Below, one piece after another: positions 8,509-17,290 of a stretch of DNA of 64,000 nucleotides. The translations under genes were made by a program, and so were the position numbers. Position 1 is the stretch's first letter. Each line of letters opens with the position of its first letter. The notes under the pieces were generated by a model. The model saw only the letters and a list, made by a program, of their open reading frames with translations. It did no database searches and had not been told where the DNA came from. Source of the stretch: an uncultured Clostridia bacterium (GTDB lineage Bacteria > Bacillota > Clostridia > TANB77 > CAG-465); assembly GCA_949106495.1 (NCBI GenBank), contig CARYZD010000007.1, positions 45,591 to 109,590 of the forward strand, written 5' to 3'.

Positions 8509-9840
8509 TTAGATTATTTTTGCAAACAAATCATAATCATTATAATCTATAATTTTAACTTGTGTATAATCTCCAACTATAATTTTTGATGCACTTTCAT
8601 CATCTATTTTTATATATATTCTTCCATCAACGTCTGGTGCCTCAAGCATTGACCTACATACAAAAAATTCTTCATTTTCTGATATATCTTCAACTATAAC
8701 TTCATATTCTTTTCCAAGTCTTGATTTATTTTTTTCAAGCGATATTTTCTTTTGAACATCAAAAAGTTTTTTCAATCTTTTTTCTTTCAATTCTTCATCA
8801 ATTTGATTTTCAAAATCATAGCTTGCTGTATCTTCTTCTCTTGAATATGTAAAAGCACCAAGTCTATCAAACTGTAATTCTTTTATTCCATCAATTAACT
8901 CTTCAAACTGCTCTTTAGTCTCTCCTGGAAATCCTACAATACAAGTTGTTCTTAATATTGCATCTGGAACTAATTCTCTTATCCTTTTAATTCTATCGTA
9001 TATAATTTCTTTTGTATCATGTCTATTCATATCCTTTAGCATTTTATCATTTAAATGTTGTATTGGAATATCAAAATAACTACATACTTTATCATTTTTA
9101 GCAATTTCTTCAATAAGTTCATCAGTTGTTTCAAATAGATACATGTATAAAATTCTAATCCATTTTACTCCCTCTATTTTAGACATTTTTTGTAATAATT
9201 CTGCAAGTTTTAATTCACCATAAATATCTAGTCCATATTTAGATGTATCTTGTGATATAATACAAAATTCTTTAATTCCTTTTTTAGCAAGATCTTCTAC
9301 TTCCTTTAAAATATCTTCCATTTGTCTACTTTTAAATGCGCCTCTAATTAAAGGAATAGCACAATAACTACATTTATTGTCACAACCATCTGATATTCTT
9401 ATATATGCAAGTGGATAAGTTGATGAAATAACTCTATTATTAAAGTCTAATTTTTGATTAAATTTATATTGATTAAAGGCTTTTTTCTGACTAAAAAAGT
9501 TTGATAAAATTTCAGGAAGATTATTATACTCATCTACACCAATAACAAGGTCTACTTCAGGCATAGATTCTATAATTTGTTTTTTATATCTTTTTGCCAA
9601 ACATCCTGTTACTATTAATACTTTACAGTTTCCTACTTCTTTATAATCTGCCATTTCAAGTATTGTATCTATGGCTTCTTCCTTTGCAGATTCTATAAAT
9701 CCACATGTATTTACAACTATTATATCTGCTTCTTCTACTTGATTTACTATGTTAAATCCTTGAGTTTTAAATACACCAAGAATCATTTCACTATCTACTT
9801 GATTTTTAGTGCATCCTAAAGTTACAAGTCCAACATTCAT
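8509..9840 (-). CDS. rimO: Ribosomal protein S12 methylthiotransferase RimO
   Basis: 443 residues. Radical-SAM enzyme that methylthiolates an aspartate of ribosomal protein S12. UPF0004 domain at the N-terminus (GLVTLGCTKNQVDSE, VNTCGFIESAKEEAID), radical-SAM cluster motif CDNKCSYCAIP, and a C-terminal TRAM domain. The IPLIRG continuation and SREEDTAS segment favour RimO over MiaB. The frame runs on to 9894, but ATG at 9840 has GTAGGAGGACG upstream and starts directly with the conserved MNVGLVTLGC, so the longer start is rejected. First gene of the rimO-rho-kinase operon. Confidence 0.95.
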   Translation of the reverse strand: MNVGLVTLGCTKNQVDSEMILGVFKTQGFNIVNQVEEADIIVVNTCGFIESAKEEAIDTILEMADYKEVGNCKVLIVTGCLAKRYKKQIIESMPEVDLVIGVDEYNNLPEILSNFFSQKKAFNQYKFNQKLDFNNRVISSTYPLAYIRISDGCDNKCSYCAIPLIRGAFKSRQMEDILKEVEDLAKKGIKEFCIISQDTSKYGLDIYGELKLAELLQKMSKIEGVKWIRILYMYLFETTDELIEEIAKNDKVCSYFDIPIQHLNDKMLKDMNRHDTKEIIYDRIKRIRELVPDAILRTTCIVGFPGETKEQFEELIDGIKELQFDRLGAFTYSREEDTASYDFENQIDEELKEKRLKKLFDVQKKISLEKNKSRLGKEYEVIVEDISENEEFFVCRSMLEAPDVDGRIYIKIDDESASKIIVGDYTQVKIIDYNDYDLFAKII

Positions 9841-10128
9841 ATTTTTTCGTCCTCCTACTTTAATATGTATCTTATTATACCACATATTTAACATAAAATA
9901 AAGTAATATTTACTTTTATTTGTAACATTTTGTCTTATTTTATGGAACAAAATTTTTATAAAAATATATTTTAGACTTGTTAACTTTTATTTTAAAATCA
10001 AGAAATAATTACTTATTAATTAAGTTTGAAATAATATACCACCATTTATAGTTTTAAGCTAGCTTACTCGCACAAGTAGACATAAATTCAAAAAATAAAA
10101 CAATATTTTACTTTTTTTACAAACAATT
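9841..10128. other. AT-rich intergenic region upstream of rimO
   Basis: About 290 bases. On the minus strand a TATAAT (9874-9879) lies about 30 bases before the rimO start with only a poor -35. I see no gene, repeat or convincing structured RNA in the rest. Confidence 0.5.
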
Positions 10129-10159
10129 AAAGTAATCCTTGATAATCAAGGATTACTTT
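10129..10159 (-). terminator. Terminator hairpin after the dpaB-linked gene
   Basis: AAAGTAATCCTTGAT pairs with ATCAAGGATTACTTT, touching the stop codon of the 10159-10764 gene. The trailing U-tract is short on the minus strand. Confidence 0.65.
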
Positions 10160-10764
10160 TACTTAAAGAAAATTGTTTCTTTTTGAATATCATTATTTAA
10201 AATTGTATCTCCTATTTTGTATGTTGCAAGCTCAATTTTTATTCCATATAATTTAAGTATTTCTATTATTATTTCATAATTTTCAAAATATGTATTTTTC
10301 TCATCTAATATCTTATCCACATTTGCTATTGTATTACGACCTACAAAATGATTTTTCCATATATCTTTATACATATACATAGCATATGCTTCATCATATC
10401 CAAGTTTTTTAAGCTTTTCTTCATTTCCAAAGCATATATAATCATAAATTCTTTTATTAAAACTATATTTTTCAATAACTGCTATATCGTCTACTGAAGT
10501 AGCCATAAATGTATCTTGAGCTAGTTTTTTAGCTATTTTTCTTATTACACTTTTATTAGCATTAATATTTTCAAATTTAAAAAACTCAGATGATATTACA
10601 CAAATATTATTTATACTATCATGCAAAATATCTATTTGAGTAGTATTATCTTCTTTACTACAAATATTATAATTTAAATCTAATATATTTTTTTCTATTT
10701 TTTCTTTTATAAAATTAATATCTTTATTATTAAAAATTATAATATTAGAAAATTCTTTATTCAT
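10159..10764 (-). CDS. Unknown protein downstream of dpaB
   Basis: 201 residues, not recognised. No signal peptide or membrane segment. Charged, mixed alpha/beta composition with many Asn, Ile and Lys residues; two Cys near residues 35 and 54 and a NEEKLKKLGYDEAYAMYMYKDIW segment. The ATG at 10764 follows a weak GGTGATTAG site. It begins about 40 bases after the dpaB stop in the same direction and ends in its own hairpin, so it is probably the second gene of a dpaB transcript. That makes a spore-related role possible, but nothing in the protein itself shows it. It is not a recognisable dpaA. Confidence 0.6.
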   Translation of the reverse strand: MNKEFSNIIIFNNKDINFIKEKIEKNILDLNYNICSKEDNTTQIDILHDSINNICVISSEFFKFENINANKSVIRKIAKKLAQDTFMATSVDDIAVIEKYSFNKRIYDYICFGNEEKLKKLGYDEAYAMYMYKDIWKNHFVGRNTIANVDKILDEKNTYFENYEIIIEILKLYGIKIELATYKIGDTILNNDIQKETIFFK

Positions 10765-10804
10765 CTAATCACCAATAAAAGTATATATGAGATTAATAAA
10801 TTTG

Positions 10805-11383
10805 TCAAACAAGAAGTGGTTGTATTTGTTCTCCTTGTCTTGCAAGTTTAATTGTATCCATAACTTTTGTATAATCTAAAACAAGTGATTTAGGTTTTTT
10901 TACATAATCGTCTTGTCTAAATGGTACAAAATAGAAATTCTTTGTATCATATAATAATCCTATATTTTTAAAGTTTGCTCCCAAACCATCATTTGTAGAT
11001 ATTCCTATTACTACTGGCTTATTATTTCTAATATGTCCTTTTGTAGCCATTAATACCGCACTATCAGTAATTCCACTAGCAAGTTTTGCAACAGTATTTC
11101 CTGTACATGGAACAATTACCATTATATCTATCATATCTTTTGGCCCTATTGGCTCAGCAGCTACAATATCATCTATAACTTTTTGTCCTGTCTCTCTTTC
11201 AAGCATCTCAATAAAATTATCTTTTACAAAAAATCTTGTATCGTATGTCTTTGTAACAAATGATACTATAGGTATTATCTTTGCAACTTTTTCTGCTTTT
11301 AACGCATCAATTAATCCTTTTATATTTGGAAAATTACAAAAAGAACCTGTTATTCCAAGTCCAATATTTAAATTCTCTAGCAT
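10805..11383 (-). CDS. dpaB: Dipicolinate synthase subunit B
   Basis: 192 residues, a flavoprotein-type (Flavoprotein/DFP) Rossmann fold that with DpaA makes dipicolinic acid, the spore-core chelator, from dihydrodipicolinate in the mother cell. Motifs: GLGITGSFCNFP at the N-terminus, PIVSFVTKTYDTRFF, MVIVPCTGNTVAKLASGITDSAVLMATKGHIRNN and PVVIGISTNDGLGANF. Length matches SpoVFB. GGAGGTG precedes the ATG. The subunit A gene, normally immediately upstream, is absent: the upstream neighbour is a small membrane protein. A candidate sigma-K promoter lies just before it. Confidence 0.93.
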   Translation of the reverse strand: MLENLNIGLGITGSFCNFPNIKGLIDALKAEKVAKIIPIVSFVTKTYDTRFFVKDNFIEMLERETGQKVIDDIVAAEPIGPKDMIDIMVIVPCTGNTVAKLASGITDSAVLMATKGHIRNNKPVVIGISTNDGLGANFKNIGLLYDTKNFYFVPFRQDDYVKKPKSLVLDYTKVMDTIKLARQGEQIQPLLV

Positions 11384-11401
11384 TTTACACCTCCAATACT
11401 A

Positions 11402-11430
11402 TATTGTATGAGAAATGTTTTTTAAGGTGC
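11402..11430 (-). promoter_or_regulatory. Candidate sigma-K promoter of dpaB
   Basis: Minus strand: an AC within GCACC (11426-11430), then a spacer of about 16 bases, then CATACAATA (11402-11410), which fits the published sigma-K -10 form CATAnnnTA. spoVF of B. subtilis is sigma-K dependent. The predicted 5' UTR would be very short, so confidence is moderate. Confidence 0.4.
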
Positions 11431-11459
11431 AAAAAAGAGTAAGTTAAACTTACTCTTTA
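11431..11459 (-). terminator. Terminator of the 121-residue membrane protein gene
   Basis: Minus strand AAAGAGTAAGTT pairs with AACTTACTCTTT followed by further T; the first arm overlaps the stop codon. Confidence 0.75.
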
Positions 11460-11822
11460 AGATTGTTTCTTATCTTTTCTTAAATTTCCTAATAATATTC
11501 CAATTAGAGACACTACACTATATATTAATCCTAGCGGAATAACTGATAAACTAATATCTCCACTTAATAGCTCAAAAGTAGTAGCTTCAAATATCATTAA
11601 TGAAACCCCAAAAAATAATGCTAACAAATATTTATATTTACTTTTAGTTAATAAGCTATAAATTAATGATATTAAAAATGTACATACAGGAAATACTGAA
11701 CCATGTGTTATTATTCCAAATCCTAAACCACATTTATCTAGAACTGTCCAAAACCAAATTTCTAAACCTATTAAATATATTATAAACAGAATTATTGGTA
11801 TAAATTTTAATATTTTTTTCAT
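11457..11822 (-). CDS. Small integral membrane protein of unknown function
   Basis: 121 residues with four predicted membrane helices (about 5-27, 35-57, 64-82 and 90-112) and a short basic tail LRKDKKQS. No family recognised. GAGGTG precedes the ATG, and a hairpin terminator overlaps the stop, so it is probably a single-gene unit between carAB and dpaB. It could be a small transporter accessory or immunity-type protein, but nothing distinguishes these. Confidence 0.6.
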   Translation of the reverse strand: MKKILKFIPIILFIIYLIGLEIWFWTVLDKCGLGFGIITHGSVFPVCTFLISLIYSLLTKSKYKYLLALFFGVSLMIFEATTFELLSGDISLSVIPLGLIYSVVSLIGILLGNLRKDKKQS

Positions 11823-11910
11823 ATATTCACCTCATATATTCTGATAATATCATATATGAAAGATAATTACTATATAAACTTTTGAATTTACATTTATTTT
11901 CTATTTAATA

Positions 11911-14900
11911 TTACTCATCAATAGTTGATATTCCAAGAGTTATTTCTTCTAATACATCTAGTAATACTCTTACTGTATCAAGTGCTGTAAAAATAGGGAT
12001 ATTGTTTTCAACAGAGCATCTTCTAATCATTACTCCATCTGTTTCTTGACTCATAGAATCAATATTTCTTGTATTAATTACATAGTTAACATATCCTTTT
12101 CTCATTGACTCTAGAATTTCTTCACTACCTTCACTAATTTTCTTTTTAATTCTTGTACGTATTCCATGCTCTTTTAAAAATTTAGCAGTTCCCTCTGTTG
12201 CTTCTATATTAAATCCTAAATTATAAAATCTCTTAATAAGAGGTAGCGCTTCTTCTTTGTCCTTATTTGCTATAGTTACAAATATTGTTCCATAATTTGC
12301 AAGATGCATTCCTGATGATTGAAGTGCTTTATACACAGCTCTAGTAAGTTTCTTATCATATCCTATTGCTTCTCCTGTAGACTTCATTTCAGGAGAAAGA
12401 CAAGCATCAAGTCCATTTAGTTTTGAGAATGAAAATGCAGGTGCTTTAACATACCATTTATCTTTTTCTTTTGGGTATACTTCATCTATTCCTTGCTCTT
12501 TTAGGCTCTTTCCAAGCATAACTAAAGTTCCTATATCTGCAAGAGAATATCCTGTTGATTTAGATATAAAAGGAACTGTTCTTGAAGACCTTGGATTTAC
12601 TTCTATAACATATACTTCTTCATTCTTATCTACAATAAATTGAATATTATATAATCCTACTATTCCAATACCTAATCCTAATTTTATTGTATAATCTATT
12701 ATTTTTTGTTTTGCTTTATCTGTTACACTAAATGTAGGATAAACACTTATACTATCTCCTGAGTGAATACCTGTTTTTTCAACATGTTCCATAATTCCTG
12801 GTATAAATACATCTTTTCCATCACAAACAGCATCAACTTCTAACTCTTTTCCTACAATATATTTATCTACTAGAACAGGTTGTTTTTTATTTACTTCAAC
12901 GGCTGTTTTTAAATATTTTTCTAATGCTACTTTATTTGAAACAATTTGCATTGCTCTTCCTCCAAGAACATAGCTTGGTCTTACCAGTACAGGATACCCT
13001 ATTTCTTCTGCAACTTTTATGCCGTCTTCTATATTAGTTACTGCTTGACCTTTTGGTTGTAGCAATTCTAGTTTCTCCATTACTTTTTCAAAAGCATCTC
13101 TATTTTCTGCTTTTTCTATAGCATCTACATCTGTTCCAATAATTTTTACACCTAATTTTGAAAGTGGTTCTGCAAGATTTATTGCTGTTTGTCCTCCTAA
13201 AGCTGCAATAACACCTTCTGGTTTTTCTAGATTTATAATATTCATAACATCTTCTACTGTTAATGGTTCAAAATACAATTTATCACTTGTTGTATAATCT
13301 GTCGATACAGTTTCAGGATTATTATTTATAATGATTGCCTCAAAACCGGCCTCTTTAATTGTCTTAATTGCATGTACAGTTGAATAATCAAACTCAACAC
13401 CTTGACCAATTCTAATTGGTCCTGCTCCTAGTACAATTATTTTCTTTTTATCACTTACAATAGATTCATTTTCTTCCTCATAACTTGAGTAGAAATATGG
13501 TACATAGCTTTCAAATTCACTACTACATGTATCTATCATTTTATATACGGGATAAATATCCTCTTTTTGTCTTAAAGCATATATTTCTTCTTCTGTTTTA
13601 TTCCATAATTTTGCAATATATCTATCACTAAATCCCATTTTCTTTGCTTCTTTTAATATTTCTATATTATCTATATTATTAAGTAATGCATTTTCTTCAT
13701 TTACAATATTTTTTATTTTTTCTAAGAAAAACATGTCTATTTTAGTTAAATTATATATTAAACCTAAATCCACATTTCTTCTAATTAATTCTGCTATAGC
13801 ATAAATTCTATCATCTGTGCCATCTTTTATATACTCCATTAGATTTTCTGATTTTTCATTATCAAATTTTGCCATATGAATATGATATACGCCAGTCTCT
13901 AATGAACGAATAGCTTTTAGAAGACTCTCTTCAAATGTTCTTCCAATACTCATTACTTCTCCTGTCGCTTTCATTTGAGTATTTAATTTATTTGAAGCAA
14001 GAGTAAACTTGTCGAATGGAAATCTTGGTATTTTGGTTACTATATAATCAAGTGCTGGTTCAAAACTTGCTGGAGTATTTGCAAGCATTATTTCATCAAG
14101 TCTCATACCAATAGCAATTTTTGCAGAAACTCTAGCAATAGGATATCCACTCGCTTTAGAAGCTAGTGCAGATGAACGAGATACTCTGGGATTTACTTCT
14201 ATTAAATAGTAATTAAATGAATGAGGGTCTAGTGCAAACTGTACATTACAGCCTCCTTCTATTTTTAATGCTCTAATTATTTTTAAAGCACTATCTCTTA
14301 ATAATTGATATTCTTTATTGGTTAATGTTTGACTTGGTGCAACAACTATCGAATCTCCTGTATGAATTCCTACAGGATCTAAATTTTCCATATTACATAC
14401 TGTAATAGCTGTATCATTTTTATCCCTAATTACTTCATATTCTATCTCTTTATATCCTTTTATGCTTTTTTCTACTAAAACTTGTCCCACTGGAGAAAGA
14501 CTTAAAGCATGTTTAATTATCTCTACTAATTCTTTTTCATTATCTGCAAATCCTCCACCTGTTCCTCCAAGAGTAAAAGCAGGTCTTAAAACAACTGGAT
14601 ATCCTATCTTATTTGCAGCTTCTATTCCTTCTTCTATAGAAGTTGCAATAAAAGATTCAAGTACTGGTTCTCCAAGTTCTTGACATAGTTCTTTAAATTT
14701 TTCTCTATCTTCTGCCATTTCTATACTCTCACTAGTAGTTCCTAAAAGTTCTGCTTGGCACTCTTGTAATACACCTTTTTTATATAACTGCATTGCTATA
14801 TTTAAGCCTGTTTGACCTCCAATTCCTGGAAGAATAGCATCTGGTCTTTCATAACGAATTATTTTTGCTACATATTCTATTGTAAGAGGCTCCATATATA

Positions 14901-15090
14901 CTTTATCTGCAATTGAAGTGTCTGTCATAATAGTTGCAGGATTAGAGTTAACAAGTATTACTTTATATCCTTCTTCTTTTAAAGCAAGACATGCTTGTGT
15001 ACCTGCATAATCAAACTCGGCTGCTTGTCCAATAACAATTGGACCTGAACCTATAACTAAAACTGTTTTTATATCTTTTCTTTTTGGCAT
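11911..15090 (-). CDS. carB: Carbamoyl-phosphate synthase large subunit
   Basis: 1059 residues, close to the usual length. Makes carbamoyl phosphate from bicarbonate, ATP and the ammonia delivered by CarA, feeding pyrimidine and arginine synthesis. Two homologous ATP-grasp halves are visible: GSGPIVIGQAAEFDYAGTQA near residue 15 with RPAFTLGGTGGG, and GAGPIRIGQGVEFDYSTVHA near residue 555 with RPSYVLGGRAMQ. The C-terminal MGS-like allosteric domain begins near 930. Starts 24 bases after the carA stop with AAAGGTGAG before the ATG; the two are one operon. No break or unusual replacement seen. Confidence 0.98.
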   Translation of the reverse strand: MPKRKDIKTVLVIGSGPIVIGQAAEFDYAGTQACLALKEEGYKVILVNSNPATIMTDTSIADKVYMEPLTIEYVAKIIRYERPDAILPGIGGQTGLNIAMQLYKKGVLQECQAELLGTTSESIEMAEDREKFKELCQELGEPVLESFIATSIEEGIEAANKIGYPVVLRPAFTLGGTGGGFADNEKELVEIIKHALSLSPVGQVLVEKSIKGYKEIEYEVIRDKNDTAITVCNMENLDPVGIHTGDSIVVAPSQTLTNKEYQLLRDSALKIIRALKIEGGCNVQFALDPHSFNYYLIEVNPRVSRSSALASKASGYPIARVSAKIAIGMRLDEIMLANTPASFEPALDYIVTKIPRFPFDKFTLASNKLNTQMKATGEVMSIGRTFEESLLKAIRSLETGVYHIHMAKFDNEKSENLMEYIKDGTDDRIYAIAELIRRNVDLGLIYNLTKIDMFFLEKIKNIVNEENALLNNIDNIEILKEAKKMGFSDRYIAKLWNKTEEEIYALRQKEDIYPVYKMIDTCSSEFESYVPYFYSSYEEENESIVSDKKKIIVLGAGPIRIGQGVEFDYSTVHAIKTIKEAGFEAIIINNNPETVSTDYTTSDKLYFEPLTVEDVMNIINLEKPEGVIAALGGQTAINLAEPLSKLGVKIIGTDVDAIEKAENRDAFEKVMEKLELLQPKGQAVTNIEDGIKVAEEIGYPVLVRPSYVLGGRAMQIVSNKVALEKYLKTAVEVNKKQPVLVDKYIVGKELEVDAVCDGKDVFIPGIMEHVEKTGIHSGDSISVYPTFSVTDKAKQKIIDYTIKLGLGIGIVGLYNIQFIVDKNEEVYVIEVNPRSSRTVPFISKSTGYSLADIGTLVMLGKSLKEQGIDEVYPKEKDKWYVKAPAFSFSKLNGLDACLSPEMKSTGEAIGYDKKLTRAVYKALQSSGMHLANYGTIFVTIANKDKEEALPLIKRFYNLGFNIEATEGTAKFLKEHGIRTRIKKKISEGSEEILESMRKGYVNYVINTRNIDSMSQETDGVMIRRCSVENNIPIFTALDTVRVLLDVLEEITLGISTIDE

Positions 15091-15114
15091 TTTCTTCTCA
15101 CCTTTCTTTTATCT

Positions 15115-16194
15115 TTACTTTTTTAATAAACTAATAAATTTGTCAAATAAATATCCACTATCTTGTGGTCCTGGCGCACTTTCAGGATGATATTGAACAC
15201 TAAATACTTTATCTTCCTTACATTCAACACCTTCTATTGTATTATCTAATATATTTTTATGAGTAGCTACTAATCTAGTATTTTTTAAAGAATCCTCATT
15301 TACTGCATAACTATGATTTTGACTTGTTATTTCAATTTTATCATTTTCCAAATTTAATACTGGATGATTTCCTCCTCTATGTCCAAATTTTAACTTATAT
15401 GTTTTTGCTCCATAAGCAAGACTTATCATTTGATGTCCTAAACATATTCCAAATATAGGATATTTTCCTCTTAATTCTTTTACTAAACTTATTACTTCTG
15501 TTACATCTTCTGGATTTCCGGGCCCATTGGATAAAAATATTCCATCAGGTTTTAAATCTATTATATCTTTTGCTGTTGTATTATATGGTACAACTGTAAC
15601 ATTACATCCTCTTTTATTTAAGTTTCTCACTATATTTAATTTCATACCACAGTCAATTGCAACAACATTATAATTTGCATTTGCAGTTCTTGAATACCAT
15701 TTCTTTTTACAACTTACTTTTTCTACTGCATCTTTTGGAATAGTGTAGTCATTGAGTTTCTTTAATGCTTCTTCCTTTGTTGTATTGATATCTGTTATTA
15801 TAACTTTTCTACTTCCTTTTTCTCTAATGCTTCTAGTTAATTTTCTTGTATCTATACCTGATATTGCTGGAACATTATTTTCTTCTAAATACTCTGATAA
15901 TGTCTTTGTATATCTAAAATTACTTGGAAAATCATTATATTCTCTTACAATCATTCCTCCTATTGTTGGTTGTTTTGTTTCATAATCTTCATCTGTTATT
16001 CCATAATTTCCAATTAATGGATAAGTCATAACTACCATTTGATATGTATATGATGGGTCTGATACAATTTCTTGATATCCAACCATAGATGTATTAAATA
16101 CAATTTCACATATTGATTCTATATTTGCTCCAAATCCATATCCATAGTATTCTTCACCATCTTCTAATACAATTTTCTTATTGAATTCTTTCAT
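15115..16194 (-). CDS. carA: Carbamoyl-phosphate synthase small subunit (glutaminase)
   Basis: 359 residues. Hydrolyses glutamine and channels ammonia to CarB. N-terminal CPSase small-chain domain (about 1-145, with NTSMVGYQEIVSDPSY) followed by a class I glutamine amidotransferase: FGICLGHQ carries the nucleophilic Cys and HPESAPGP the His/Glu pair. The open frame reaches 16236, but the ATG at 16194 follows AAAGGAAACG and begins directly with the conserved MKEFNKKIVLEDG, so it is preferred. There is no promoter between this start and the terminator at 16235-16264, so expression must come by read-through. Confidence 0.97.
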   Translation of the reverse strand: MKEFNKKIVLEDGEEYYGYGFGANIESICEIVFNTSMVGYQEIVSDPSYTYQMVVMTYPLIGNYGITDEDYETKQPTIGGMIVREYNDFPSNFRYTKTLSEYLEENNVPAISGIDTRKLTRSIREKGSRKVIITDINTTKEEALKKLNDYTIPKDAVEKVSCKKKWYSRTANANYNVVAIDCGMKLNIVRNLNKRGCNVTVVPYNTTAKDIIDLKPDGIFLSNGPGNPEDVTEVISLVKELRGKYPIFGICLGHQMISLAYGAKTYKLKFGHRGGNHPVLNLENDKIEITSQNHSYAVNEDSLKNTRLVATHKNILDNTIEGVECKEDKVFSVQYHPESAPGPQDSGYLFDKFISLLKK

Positions 16195-16234
16195 GATTTC
16201 GTTTCCTTTCTTATTTAAATACTTAAAAATTTTC

Positions 16235-16264
16235 AAAAAAAAATAAGGACAATAATCCTTATTA
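16235..16264 (-). terminator. Terminator/attenuator hairpin between leader ORF and carA
   Basis: Minus strand AATAAGGA pairs with TCCTTATT, followed by a run of nine T. It ends about 40 bases before the carA start. The TAA of the 29-codon leader ORF overlaps the first arm, so a ribosome at that stop would prevent folding. Confidence 0.8.
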
Positions 16265-16351
16265 AAATAAAAATGTAAATAAAACTGAAAAGATAATTAA
16301 AGCTATATTTGAAGTTGATATTAAACTAGTTTCAATTACATTATTTTTCAT
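16262..16351 (-). CDS. Candidate 29-residue hydrophobic leader peptide of carAB
   Basis: Short ORF starting MKNNVIETSLIST and ending FSVLFTFLF; an in-frame ATG four codons earlier (16363) is too close to the AAAGG site to be used well. The last dozen codons are almost all U-rich (TTT, TTA, ATT), and the stop overlaps the following terminator. Preceded by its own promoter. Either a regulatory leader for carAB, as in E. coli pyrBI, or a stand-alone hydrophobic microprotein. Not recognised by sequence. Confidence 0.5.
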   Translation of the reverse strand: MKNNVIETSLISTSNIALIIFSVLFTFLF

Positions 16352-16392
16352 TTTTATCTGCATCCTTTCTTTTTTTGTTTTTAATCTTTCAT

Positions 16393-16422
16393 ATTATAAC
16401 AATAAACTATAATTAATTGCAA
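16393..16422 (-). promoter_or_regulatory. Promoter of the carAB leader
   Basis: Minus strand TTGCAA (16417-16422), 18-base spacer, TATAAT (16393-16398). It is the only promoter-like site I see ahead of carA, and lies upstream of both leader ORF and terminator. The rest of 16195-16541 holds only this leader and the lexA terminator. Confidence 0.6.
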
Positions 16423-16498
16423 TAGTTTTTTAAACTTTTTTATTTAATATTTTATACTATAATATATAAAATTTATATTATGGTATTTATATAATAAT

Positions 16499-16533
16499 AA
16501 AACAGCACAAAACTAATATTTGTACTGTTTTAT
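16499..16533 (-). terminator. Terminator of lexA
   Basis: Minus strand AAAACAGTACAAA pairs with TTTGTGCTGTTTT (one mismatch), then an AT-rich tail. Just past the stop at 16542. Confidence 0.65.
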
Positions 16534-16541
16534 ATTTAATT

Positions 16542-17150
16542 CTATATTTTTCTAAATAATCCAATTACTTTTCCAAGTATTTGAACATCTTTTACAATTA
16601 TTGGTTCCATTGTCGAATTTTCTGGTTGAAGTCTAACATAGTCTTTTTCTTTATAAAAAGTTTTTACTGTAGCCTCCCCTTCAATCATTGCAACAACAAT
16701 TTGTCCATTTCTTGCAGAATTTTGTTTTGAGACAATAATATAATCTCCATCGTTTATCCCTGCCTCAATCATGCTCTCTCCTTGAACTTTTAATATAAAA
16801 TTATCATTTTGAAGTGCATCTTTTGAAAAAAAGCTTTCTCCAATTGACATATAATCCTCAATATTTTCTGTTGCAAGAATTGGTTCTCCTGCTGCAACTT
16901 TACCAACAATTGGTACAGATATAGTTGATTCATTTCCAACAATTCTAATTGCTCTTGTTTTTAAATCTCCTTTATCTATGTATCCTTTTTCTGCAAGTCT
17001 CCATATATACTGATGAGCAGATGATGTAGACTTAAATCCTACTGCTGCACATATTTCTCTTACAGATGGTGGATATCCTGTATCTTTAATTTGCTTTTTT
17101 ATGTATTCAAAAACTTTTTGCTCTTTATCGTTTAAAGTTGTATTATTCAT
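16542..17150 (-). CDS. lexA: LexA repressor of the SOS response
   Basis: 202 residues. Winged-helix DNA-binding domain at 1-70 (YPPSVREICAAVGFKSTSSAHQYI), self-cleavage site Ala-Gly in VAAGEPI at about 85-91, and the serine-lysine dyad in VQGESM and ATVKTF. RecA-stimulated self-cleavage derepresses DNA-repair genes. The start is supported by GGAG upstream. Its own promoter carries two CAAAC-N4-GTTYG palindromes, consistent with autoregulation. It is followed by a terminator, so it is a single-gene unit. Confidence 0.96.
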   Translation of the reverse strand: MNNTTLNDKEQKVFEYIKKQIKDTGYPPSVREICAAVGFKSTSSAHQYIWRLAEKGYIDKGDLKTRAIRIVGNESTISVPIVGKVAAGEPILATENIEDYMSIGESFFSKDALQNDNFILKVQGESMIEAGINDGDYIIVSKQNSARNGQIVVAMIEGEATVKTFYKEKDYVRLQPENSTMEPIIVKDVQILGKVIGLFRKI

Positions 17151-17167
17151 ATATCTTAAACTCCTTT

Positions 17168-17181
17168 CAAACTAACGTTTG
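17168..17181. promoter_or_regulatory. SOS box 1 (LexA operator) of lexA
   Basis: CAAACTAACGTTTG, a perfect inverted repeat CAAAC-N4-GTTTG between the -10 and the lexA start; one transition per arm from the Gram-positive consensus CGAAC-N4-GTTCG. Confidence 0.75.
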
Positions 17182-17185
17182 TTAA

Positions 17186-17214
17186 ATTATATCATATGAT
17201 TTTTTTATTGTCAA
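17186..17214 (-). promoter_or_regulatory. lexA promoter
   Basis: Minus strand TTGACA (17209-17214), 17-base spacer, TATAAT (17186-17191): a perfect consensus sigma-A promoter. Confidence 0.85.
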
Positions 17215-17225
17215 ACAAAAGTTCG
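17212..17225. promoter_or_regulatory. SOS box 2 (LexA operator) of lexA
   Basis: CAAACAAAAGTTCG overlaps the -35 hexamer; one mismatch from CGAAC-N4-GTTCG. With box 1 it brackets the promoter. Confidence 0.75.
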
Positions 17226-17255
17226 ATAAATTAATAATATTGCCAAAATACGACT

Positions 17256-17282
17256 AAAAGCATTACAAAACTGTAATGCTTT
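17256..17282 (-). terminator. Terminator after the pfkA-arsC/spx-like pair
   Basis: Minus strand AAAGCATTACA pairs with TGTAATGCTTT, then TTAG. It follows the stop at 17291. Confidence 0.75.
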
Positions 17283-17290
17283 CTTTTAAT

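Noticed and set aside
10159..10764. dpaA
   Set aside because: No Rossmann nucleotide-binding motif or length match to DpaA; wrong side of dpaB.
16195..16422. PyrR-type attenuator before carAB
   Set aside because: No PyrR-binding loop or antiterminator/anti-antiterminator arrangement was found in the leader.
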